Assembly (NCBI GenBank): GCA_036873755.1
Contig: JAVTVY010019482.1
Coordinates: 1 to 64,000, forward strand
Direction of reading: 5' to 3'
Source of the DNA: Hanleya hanleyi
Lineage: Eukaryota > Mollusca > Polyplacophora > Lepidopleurida > Hanleyidae
Length of the DNA stretch: 64,000 bases
Every line of letters begins with the position of its first letter. The first letter of the stretch is position 1. Shown piece after piece: positions 39,401 to 51,400 of this stretch. A model generated the notes under the pieces. That model was not told where the DNA came from. It saw only the letters and a program-made list of their open reading frames with translations, and did no database searches. The translations under genes and the position numbers were made by a program.

Positions 39401-42400
39401 GCTGCAAATCCTCAATTTCAATCCAAAAAAAAACAAAAAACCTTTCAGTCCTTTGAAATCCTTTGTCTGTCGGACAATAAACTTCATGAAATGCCAATAA
39501 ATTGTGCGATATAAGTTTACTGTCTATAGTGCCACCCAATGATGAACAATATCACGAAACTACATGATGAAGCAAAATCCTCAGATGTGGCCTCGGGAAT
39601 GTAGATATTGGACTCAAGTCATGTAAATTTCACGTATTACAAAAAAAATGGTCATTTGGCTTACAAGGGATGTGAATTATAACACTGGGAAAATTATATT
39701 CATGTTCAGCATACTCGAATGACTTTTTCCTGATGCAAAGAAGTAAATTTCCATTTTTGTGCAAAAAATCTTATTTTGAGATGCAAAAATGCGCCTCCAT
39801 GATTTCGCCAACACCACCAAAATCTTGTCAGCTCTTTGCCTATCTCGCAAGATCATTATGCTCAAATTTCATGGAAATCAAACATGTTGTTTTAGAAGAT
39901 ATGATGTTACACATGTTTACCTGCATTCATGTCTATAGCGCCACCTAGTAACAACCAAATACCATGAAAAACAAGCAGGTGAAATCTAAAGCCCTAGGGA
40001 GATTGCACATAAAAGTTCAATGGAAAAAACTTTGATCATGATAATGGTTATGGAGCTTTTGACGTTAAGTCAGATAATTGAGATTTTTCATTTAAATAGC
40101 AATTTGGTTCGCACCAAAATAAAATTATCATGTCGGCAATCCTACATTTATGCTTGGCAACATAGAATAGAAGAATCTTTAAATATTTCTCCAAGAGAAT
40201 GGCAAATTTTTATTTCACAAAAAACTTCTTTTTTTGAAATGCAAAAATGTGCCTTTATAATTACGCCAGCTACACCACAACCTTTTCAGCACATTGCCTA
40301 TCCTTCAAGATCATTGTAATAAAATTTCAGGGAAATCAAACAAGTCGTTCAGACGAAATCGTCACAGAAAGGTTTACCTATGCTCTGACTACAACGCCAC
40401 CTAGTGGTGAGCATCAGCTATCGAAACACAACCAGGCAAATTTCCCAGGCCTAAGGAGATAGCACACAAAGTCTGACCCGAAAATATTTAACGGTTCCAG
40501 AGATATTCACGTTTAAAGTCGCGGCGGCGGCGGCGGATCCGGCGGAGCCATTTCTCATGAAAACATAAGAGTATCCACTTTGTGGAAATGCTCTAATGAC
40601 TTTATACCAACATTTCAGGGGGTGCTTTGGACACATTTACAAGAAAGATATAAAGCTGAATATATAATGGGTCGAGAATGTACCCCTCTGCTCAGATAAT
40701 TATGATTTGCCCCGAAGGCCAGGTTCTTTTATGCCAGACCTAGGTATACATCAGACCAGGATATATGAAATACTTCCCACAATGAAAAGTTTTCTAGAAG
40801 TTCTGGACATAAAATGGTTCAGGGCGATACAGGAAACTTGCCACTTTTAGATCTATTTTACCTGTGATATCCAAGACCTCTGGTTTGGAGTAACATTCTC
40901 TGTAGAAGGTCTGTACCAGCTGAGCACCATGACCTTGTTTTTGAAACGGTGGTAAAACTAGCACCTGACTATAAACAAGAAAAGCATTGTCTGAAGCATG
41001 GTTTCAAGTACGTCAACTAGACATGACAATCAGTGTTATTATGGATGTTTTCAAAATATTTTCAGTCTGACATTTAAGGAGAGCGATCCGTTTTGTTCCC
41101 CAGCCCTCTAAAAAAATTTTTCAGGCTTGTGCACTGCACAGTATAAGTACTGTTCAAAGTTCGGGAAATGGAAGATAATGAATCGCAAGTCTAGTAAGAG
41201 AAACGAGCAAGATCAATACTTTAATCAAGATGTTTAACAGTTTGTCCACAAGCTGACACCATTGCCAATGTAACAGCAATATTCTCCCTATTAGTTAGGG
41301 TGTACTAAACATATTTCCATGTATGAGTATGGGGACAAATGGAATGAACAACCCAGAGATTGCTGTCAGGCTTGTCCAGACTTCAGAGTCTGTCCATTGA
41401 TATTACAATAATGTGGGAAAGGTACTCCAGGATTTTTTAACATTGAAGAACATCCTCATAATACCTAAGTTGACTTCCCCATAAAGAAGGACACAGAATG
41501 AATGCATCCACGAAAATTAAAGTTGCCAATACCATCCTAAATTGGTGGAGATCTTTGTCACACTGAAACGTTACGTTCATGGCGGAGAGGTCAGCTATAG
41601 TGAGATGATGTTCATCTTGTAAAGATTAAACATTTATAAACAATGTTGGTATTTATTATCAAATCAAACCTGCTATTGTGTTGCCCTAATCCTCCTTTGA
41701 GATTCTGCTGTAGACTAAAAATTCTCACCCTCTGGAGCCTCAGCCAATAGGTTACACTGCGCCTGCGCCCAAACGCACTTCCCCAAATCCTTTTTCTTCT
41801 ATAAGCCTATAAGCGTGATGCGTGCAAGGCCGAGAAGAGTGCGGGGAGGCTGGGTCGGGCAGTCAAGACAATAGCAGGTTTGATTTGATAATAAATACCA
41901 ACATTGTTTATAAATGTTTAATATTTATTGCTCAAATCTACACCTGCTATTTGTTTGCCTACTACCAACAGTAGGAGGTGGGCCTCGGCTTTGTTGAAGT
42001 GTGGCTGTAACCACTGAGATGATCAGAGATGCATGGTACCGTAAATTGAACCCGTTAGTAAACCCTGGGCGTAAAGCACTGTAGGGGCTAAGGGGCAATT
42101 TCTAGTAAGATGGTAAGAAAGGTATAAGGACCGAGGCTTCTGAATCCGAATACTAGTGGAACCAACTGACCATGGTTGTGGTACGTTAATTGAACCCGTC
42201 AGTAAACCCTGGGCGTAAAGCACTGTAGGGGCTAAGGGGCAATTACTAGTGATACGGTAAGAAGCGTATAAGGACCGGGGCTTCTGAACCCGAATACTAG
42301 GGTACCAACGATATGCTCCAATCGCCAATTTCTTACTATGAAATTTTCTTGAATGTCCGACACTAGATTTACCTAGAAAATAAATACATTTATACTCACT

Positions 42401-45400
42401 GTATTTACTAGTGTCGGGGTCTTGATAGCTGGCTTGGCTGGTATTGGCGATTACCGATATGCCGTGACTCTTAACCATCTTGCAGACTGGTCGGTCGGCT
42501 TGAGATCGGTACTGCCCCCCCCCCCCTCTTTTTTCTTTGAAGACTAGGCGACTACATGTTGGGCAGCAACGAGCGGCCCTAACATGGTCAGGTTGTCTGT
42601 TTGTACTGACAAGTCTCTCAGATAGAAATCTGTAAACGTGGAATTGGCACTCCAAGCACAGGATTGGACAATGTCATCCAGCGATACGTTCTTCCATAAA
42701 GGCCATGATGTTGCGATGGCTCGTATTTCATGAGAAGATGCAGAGGCTAGCAGTGGGGGGGCATCGAGGGATAGTTCGTATGTCCATTTAATGATCTTGC
42801 TCAACCAAGAGGCCACCGTGTTCTTGGTAATGTCTTGAGTAGCCCTTGGGAGAAGAGAGAGCAGTAGTAGTCGACAAGAACCTCTGATAGGATTGCTACG
42901 GCTGAGGTAGTGACATATTGCTCGTACTGGAACACTGGACATAACGGGATAATTCATATGTCCATTAATGGTCTTGCTCAACAAGGAGGCCACCGTATTC
43001 TTGGTAATGTCTTGAGTAGCCCTTGGGAGAAGAGAGAGCATCAGTAGTCGACAAGAACCTCTGATAGGATTGGTACGGCTGAGGTAGTGACGTATTGCTC
43101 GTACTGGACACAGCAAGATGTAGTTATCAAGTCCTTGAACAAAATCTGATAATGCAGGGATGGAATACAGACGTTGAGCACAAGGTCCTTGTCGTACAGT
43201 CTCATTCTTGGCGATGAACTTATTAACAGGCGGAAGGATATGCGTGCCCAATCTGCCGTCCAAGTCATTGATTTTCTTTCCAAGGCATAAAGCTCGGATA
43301 CTCTAGACGCCAGGGCGAAGGCCGCTAGGAAGGCAGTCTTGTAGGAAACAGCTTTCATAGAGGCTGACTGTAATGGTTCAAAGGGTGGTGGGCGAAGGTA
43401 TGCGCTGAGAAACCACACCAATGTCCCACTTCGTAATAGTTGTCGGGAAAGACGTGACTGTAATGCACAGGCATGTAGAAGAGCAAAGATATTGGGATCC
43501 AGGCTAATGTCAATGCCAGCAGATAAACGTAGAACCCGGGCCAAGGTTGATCGGTACCCTTCAATAGTGCTGCTTTTGAGCTTCTTATCTTGGTGCAGGT
43601 GAAGAAGAAAGCAGTGTCGGGATCGGAGCCTCGACGTGGACACCATGAGACGAAAAATCTCCACTTAGACTGGTGCTGTGATGTGGAAGATCCGTTGGGT
43701 GAAAACCATCGTCTCTGCAATATCTGCTGAAAATCCTTGGTCTGTGAGGGTACACTTGGTAATCTGCAGTTGTATAAGTTGAGCCACTGAGGGTTGTGAT
43801 GGGGTATCCCGTAGGATTGGCTTAACAGGTTGGCCCAAACTGGTAGGCGACGTGGAGAGGCGTTGAGTAGAGGGATCAGGGCCAGAAACCACGGTCGACG
43901 AGGCCACCACTGAGCAATGAGAAGAATTATGCAGTCGTGTTGAACAATCTTCTGTAGTACTTCCTGCAGTAAGGCAATGGGTGGGTAGGCGTATGCAGGG
44001 AATTTGTACCAGTGATCGATAGGGCATCGATGGCGTAGGCTCGAGGGTCCAGGACCGGACTGACGAATAGGGAATGCTGTGCATTGTTCCTCGTCGTAAA
44101 CAGGTCGATCAGAGGGTTTCCCAGATGTTGGTGATGTGTTGGAAGTCCTCTGGATGCAGTTGCCATTCGGTCTGTAGTACAGTGTCTGGCGAGACAGATG
44201 ATCTGCTAATACATAGAGCCGACCTGGAACATGACGAGCACGCATGTGGCAGTGGCGTTGCAAAGCCCAGTCGAAGAGGGTCCAAACCAGATGGAATGTT
44301 GGGAAGGATCCGGTGGTACCCATCTTGTTGGTATGAACAAGGACAGTTGAATTGTCTGTTAATGATGGGACGAGACGAATACACCAGTAGATTACTCCAA
44401 TGTTGGACTGCACAGATGACAGCTTTCATTTCCAAGAGGTTGATATAAAGTTTGGCATCCGATGTCGACATCTGTCGGACATCTCCAGGTCGTCTAGATG
44501 GGCTCCCAAACCTGTCTCGGATGCATTGGTGTAGAGATGGTGTAGTGGAGCTGTTGGTACAAAGGGTACTCCCACCATGACATTGTAACGGGACTGCCAC
44601 CAAATCAGATGTGGATGTAGAGATGTCAATACCGGACCAGGGGGTTGAGGAATGACATCTGAAGATATCCCTGTAGGTGGTGTTGCAGAGGCTGAACTTG
44701 GAGACAACCGTAGTGAGTGAGGTCTTGAGTGGATGTGAGTTGACCTAAAAGACTCTGCCAAAGCTTGAGGGCTGTGAAGGTGAAGCAAAAACTTGGAACC
44801 GTAGTCTGAAGCTTGGTCCACTGGGTCTTCTAGAGGTCGTGCCAACTTATGGACTGAGTCGAAGACTGCTCCGATGAAGTGACGACATTGCGCTGGTAGC
44901 AACTCTGACTTCTGAGGGTGAGGAAAATACGAAGCTGCGCATCTGAAAACCCCTCGGCTCTGGGTGCCAGCCATTCATAATGTATTCAATTTGAAGCAAG
45001 ACTTCAGGAACACCAAGCAGTCAAGTGACAAATATACAGATTATGAAAAAATTTGCCATTAGAAATGCCCTCTAAGGTTTATGTCCAATCAGAGAAGTCG
45101 GTATTCATTACATAAGTCTGTTGATGCATCGATGATGTATACCAAATTTTGTCATAGAGCATTTGAAAATTATCAGAGATAGAGATCATTAATGATTTCG
45201 CATAAATTAAAGATGGCCGCCCATCCTTCCCACCACTCAGAGAAACTGATGTGGTTATTCATTGCAAGTGTCTTGATACATGGATGCTGTATACCAAGTT
45301 TCATATAGAACACTGAAATGGTATCAAAGATATACATCATCAAATATTTTGCATAAATTAAAGATGGCCACCAAGGTTTCCGCCCAATCAGAAACACCAG

Positions 45401-48400
45401 AACTGCCATTTATCGTAAGTCTATTGATGCATCGATGATATATGCCAAATTTTACACCGAGCACTCGAACGGTATCAGAGATAGAGATCATTAATGATTT
45501 CGCATAAATTAAAGATGGCCGCCCATCCTTCCTGCCACTCAGAGGAACTGATGTGGTTATACATTGCAGGTCTCTTGATACATCGATGCTGTATACCAAG
45601 TTTCGTATAGAACACTTGAATGGTATCAAAGATATATATCATTAAAGATTTTGCATCAATTAAAGATGGCCGCCAAGGTTTCCACCGAATCAGGGAAACT
45701 GGTTTGGTCATTCCTTTGAAGTTTCTTGATGCATCGATGATCTATACCAAGTTCACACACGGAACAGTGAAATGGTACATAAGATACACAAGATTAATGA
45801 TTTCGCATAAATTAAATATGGCCGCCAAAGTTTCCAACCAATCAGGTCCAGATTCAATAGGGTTCTGGGTCATGAGCATATGGATGTGCAGTGCAAGTTT
45901 GGTGTGCCTAGGGTAGGTCGTTCTAAAGATATCTTGGTAACGAGAAAGCTGTGATGGTTTCACATAAATTAAAGATGGCCGCCAAAGTTTCCAACCAATC
46001 AGGTCCAGATTCAATAGGGTTCTGCGTCACGCGCATACGGATGTGTACTGCAAGTTTGGTGTGCCTAGCAGGGCCTGATCCAGGCCGTTTTTGAACCCGT
46101 TATAACGGGTTTGGGCGCCATGAATTTGGGCGCCCAAATGAGAAAAAAAAAAAAGAAAAAAAAAAAAAAAAAAAAATTGTTAGCAAATTCCCTCTGAACA
46201 GGCTGAAACCTATATTAATGCAATTACTATTGCCAAATATTAAGTTATCAGGCTGTATTTAGACCATTCAATACTCCCACAGCTTCCATGGGCTTCGACA
46301 GTCCCACATCGCGGCATATTTCACTATAACTTATCACACTCTGCGCCAGGTAAGGGTGCCCAAACTAAAAGTCTAGATCAGGCCCTGCCTAGGGTAAGTA
46401 GTTCTGAAGATATCTTGGTAACGAGAAAGGTGTGACGGACAGACGTACATGACGACGACAATACCCTTCGGCCAAATTTTGGCCGAGGGGTAAAAACCAA
46501 GATGTCGACTGGGTATACCTCGATATGAATACCCATAGATGCAGGAACGCCATGATTGGTTTTGAGATACTGATGAAAAAATCATGATGCGATGTTGACT
46601 TCGAAAAGGAAGAAACTGCCACTCGAATCCTTGACCAGCGATGGTAAGCGTAGGAAGCGATGAGGATGAATGGGTATGTGAAGATCTGCGTCTAATAAAT
46701 CGATGGGGTTTACCAATCCTGAGAGATGTAGATGGCCTGGATCGATGAAACCGACGTCATCATGACACGGGGTGGTGGCTACAGGTGCCAAATTCCCAGC
46801 TGTAAACGGCCGCCGAACTACCAGATGGTTAAGGAAAAGGGATCCAAACCTGACAACTCTATCCATGCAGAGGGTAAGGGAGAGTGGTTGGGAACACTAC
46901 AATACTCGGTCCAATGACAGTCCGATACAGGAGGTCGTCTGGACGAAGTAACATGAAGACCATAACGGAGACAGAGCACCAAACTTGTAAGCTCGAACAT
47001 CTCCGACACAAAGGTAGTAGTATGCCATTTATCCGCAAACGTAACGCATCCATACTCCAGAGTTGACGTCCGTGAAAAACGGAGGTTGACACTTCATGTA
47101 GGGACTACCGTAAGGGTCCTGTGTCGTTGGCAGATGGACACGAACAGGAGCACTAATGATGCGGATGACAAACGACGATCAAGATTTGAAAACATCGTAG
47201 AGGCTCATCTGAAACCATAGCCCATAGTGTCGTTGCGGAATCTGAAATGAAGGACGATCTATAACGGACAAGTGGAAGAGGAAACATGGTCTAGGAAGGC
47301 AATGGCATAGTCCAAGAACATGCCTCATATCCACAATCTGGAACTGACCAATCAAATGATTCATAAAGAGATCACTGGTGTTACATAATAACCCATGAAA
47401 TCAATGCTCAATGCTGAGTCAATATAAAATTGAGGTCATATAATACCAGTCCGTCACAAAAGTATAAAATGATCATCCGGTTAATTATGACAGTAAAAAT
47501 TATGCAGATAATTTTTAATTTTATTTTATTTTTAATCTCTCAATAAAAGAAATTAATTTAATTTTACAATGCTGTAGACCAAAGAGCTGTTTTGGATGAA
47601 GCAAGTAAAAGAGGGATGGCTAAAATCATTAGCAGTCTATGAATGAATGAAGCTGTAGTCCATAGAGTCGATTGTACTGGACTGTGGCTAGATAGAGGAC
47701 GTCTCCAGGTCGGACGTCCGCTGGGAAGAAAAAGATGGGGCTATTGTTCGGTCTTGATTGAAATGATAGCTCTAAACGTAAACAATTGGACCATAGCCTG
47801 GGTACTGTGTTCCTAGGCTGTGACAAACCAGTGACCGACGATTGCATACTCCAGACTTGATCTTTGTCTTGAACGTAACAAGTCTGCTGAAGTCGATATA
47901 ACCCTGAATAAGACCTGTGCAGACATAATGCCAGGGAAAATCTACGTAACACTAATGTCGTGTCGGACGAGAGTATTCTGATTGTCTTCCAGGGAAAATA
48001 AACCCACATCAGATCTGTTCATAATTTCTCAGTAAAAAAGAAATTAATTTAATACTAAGATTAATTTCAAATCTAGGTCTAAGAAATCGTAACTGATTAA
48101 AGAACCATTCTGATTTAAATATATCAAAGCCTGTTCTTCGAGTGAATGGTTACTCTAAGAGACCAACATATATCTAAGTTTCTTCGTAATAAAAACGGGA
48201 AATGCACAAATTCTAATAGACTCTTGTGATTTTTATAAACGAATACAATGGTAACATTTATTTATCAGGAGAGCAGTTAGGCACATTCAATTGTGTGCAA
48301 CGTGCGTAATAATACGTGTTGAAATAAATCTGCGACTTACATGACGCGAACTACAACAACAACACAATAGAACGGAATAAATGGACGGAAAGAATTCATG

Positions 48401-51400
48401 ATAGCCATTTATATGTTATCGTTAAATTTTAGCAAGAATGGATACTTCCCAACAGAAACTTGAAGACTCGAGACGACGATTCCCAGTCGTTGTTAGCGTA
48501 AATCCGGGTGTAAACGACAACACATAGCAACTTTATTTGTGCGCCATCTTGACTGCATGGCTCATCTTGACTGCGTGAAGGTCAAGGTCAGCTGCTAGGC
48601 TGGGCCATATGTCCCTTTGTCCCGATAACAAAAAGCTGTTCCTGTACAATAGGTCCACTTCTTTGTCTTCTTCTTTTGCCCGAGAATAGTGAAAGCCCAC
48701 ACCTAGGTAAGAGCTCGTCAAACGGGTTCTAGCTTCGCCTGACTGTACCGCTTGGCTGGAAGTCTTGGCCACTGGGCGGAATTACAGGCGATAATGGTGA
48801 CTGCCAATCCGGCATGTCCTCATTGATATGCCTGTCAACTCGGAGGTTAATCTCCGCTTGCTGCCCGTCGTGGAGTGGCCGTCTAGCGGCCTGCAATAAA
48901 TATCCCTGTCTGGCCTGTGCATAATCACCCAGGCTTGGTCGTCCCAAGAAATACATTCTAGACACGTATTTTTCCGATAGCATAAATAATTTTTGCAGGA
49001 AAAAACACGAAGAATGTAAATCCAAATGTGACCAAGATTGTATGCAAGATTCGCAGCGCTTAGCATTCCCGGTGGTTTAGGCATTGCTTCTACAATGTAT
49101 AACTAAATCTAGACTGAATTTCCCTATCACGATAGACAAAAACAAAAAATCTAATTCTAACAGAGCTGCTCTAAACACGTCCACACGTTGTGGCTGTAGG
49201 AAGAAAAAGGATTTGGGGAAGTGCGTTTGGGCGCAGGTGCAGTGTAACCTATTGGCTGAGGCTCCAGAGGGTGAGAATTTTTGTCTACAACAGAATCTCA
49301 AAGGAGGATTAGGGCAACACAATAGCAGGTGTAGATTTGAGCAATAAATTCAGGTACTCTATTTAACTTGATACTTGATATTAAAACCGCCAGTTTTTCT
49401 CTCATTCTGAACTGGGAATTCACCATACATGCACCCAAATCTATACAAAAGTTGATATTTCATTAGGTCAATGTCCAAGTCTAGTCTGACATTGTGATCC
49501 CAGGTGAGGAATTTACCTGACTCTCGGTCTGATCTTCTCTGGGTATGCATAATATTCATAGACAGTCATGTAGCCTGCCACTGCATACATTGGGTTCCCA
49601 TTGGACTGGTACTTCTCATAGCTACAAGAACAATACCAACATAGTTTGAATCATTATTGACACAAAATTAATCATGAAAAACTCAGGAAGGGTAGCACTA
49701 ACACTAATTTATTTCAGCAAAAATTCCTTCAATCACACATGTACAATGAAAGTTCCCTGTGCATTCCGACCATGCTTAGGACCAGATTGTAGTGTTGGTT
49801 TCAACAGGGTTCTGGTTTATCGAGGTTAAAAATATGAAATCTGGGACCACAGATAATGTCAGTATTTAGAGGTTGGTCAGTTTACTCAAGTGTCGTAATT
49901 CACAGGTTTCACTGCATAAAGTTGGAAACTGACAATAAGTTCTTAACGTGTAAGTTCTGGACATATACCACAACTACTACCATACAGGTACATTTATTTA
50001 TATCTGTCTTGACAGTATTTCCTCAAATGTATACATATATTTTAAAGTTTGCCGTTTGCTAACAAGGCGGTTGACATCTACAGTGAAACATCAGAAATGA
50101 AGGCATTACCACTATATCATTGTGTTAATAGTTGATAAGTAAGATGCTGAACATTCAGCTTTCCATGAATGTGTACCTCCTTGAATTGACAGACAGAAAA
50201 TCCACTCAGAATATAGGGGTCAAATCAATGTTTTCAAAAGCAGTAATATCAGAAAACAGACTGAAGAAAGAACATGAGAATCTATCAATTAATTTATGTG
50301 GAACAAATAGATATCACTCTAAGCTGAAAGCAGCAAGTATGGCGATGCTACATGTGTACTGCTACTGATTCTGACACATACTTACAGAACATAAAACTTC
50401 CATTTGTCATCGTCCACATCAATATAAGAGGCAGCATCAATGTAGAAGAGAATAAATGTTTGTAGCCTTTCATGGAAGTCAAGAAAGCCAGGAACAGATA
50501 TTTCTGACTTGTATATTTCAAACTGCCTGTCACAAGTCTCTGCAAATGAAAATTATGCTTGTTACAATTTCAGTGTTTTATCCAATTAACTCCTAAATCA
50601 TGCAAGCAAAAGCAATCACATACAACAAAGAGTTGTTGGCTGTTTCGAATTACTCAAATTGTAGCTAGATGACTAATGCAACAGATTGCAATATCAACCT
50701 AGCTAGCACAGAGTGGATGGAAGCCAAACTGATAGGGGCACCCTCTCCCCCCCCCCCCCACCAAAACCTTTTCACCTCTTACACACTATGTGGATGATCA
50801 GTGGTACAGTCTTAATGCTGCTTACAAATGTACCTCTCTCCACTTTGTATGAATGTAATAGCTCTCCGAATGGCTTAAAGTTGGCATCTTTGGGGAGTCT
50901 GGATACAAAGTCATCTAGACTTGTAGTGAAATCTGCAGGTATCTTCTCTGCCAATGTTTTTATGATCTCATCAGGCTGCAGATAATAAAAGAATTGTTTT
51001 TATTATAACATTCACAGGACAAGTAATCAGGCTGAAAGTAAATAATAAAAGAACTGTTTATGCTAAAACATTCACAAGATAAGTTATCAGGCTCAAGTAT
51101 TTTTCTTGACAATCATACAATGCTTTGTAATGAACTCTATCATACATTTGTCACAGCATATGTTCATGTAGCGTATTTACAAGTTATCGACACAACAGTA
51201 CAAAAGTATCTCCAACCGAATATATTGGCAGACAGTTGCACGATGGATCAATTACATTGGAATGAAAATCTATAAATTGTCTAAGAATGATCCATTGATC
51301 CTAATGTTTGATATCAATTACTTACAGAGAGCCCATCGTCCTTCTCCGGTGAGACTTTATCTGTATACTTCAGGTTAATGTATGTTGATAATTTTGCAGC

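Larger units (their letters stand above)
41625..49349 (-). mobile_element. DIRS1-type tyrosine-recombinase retrotransposon, degraded
   Basis: Coding order on the minus strand is RT, RNase H, tyrosine recombinase. Inverted terminal repeats lie at about 41660-41800 and 49203-49349, and an internal complementary region at 41869-41952 abuts complements of both outer ends. This arrangement is diagnostic of DIRS1-like elements, which replicate through circular DNA and integrate by recombinase rather than DDE integrase. It is interrupted by a pearl-like element (44949-46491). Many frameshifts make it inactive. The 47500-49200 stretch should hold ORF1/gag but is too decayed to name. It almost fills the HAT1 intron between exons 7 and 8. 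Confidence 0.88.

Noticed and set aside
46732..47066. Plus-strand ORFs opposite the DIRS RT
   Set aside because: The minus strand carries a clear RT motif (LLDADLHIPIHP), so these are antisense shadows.
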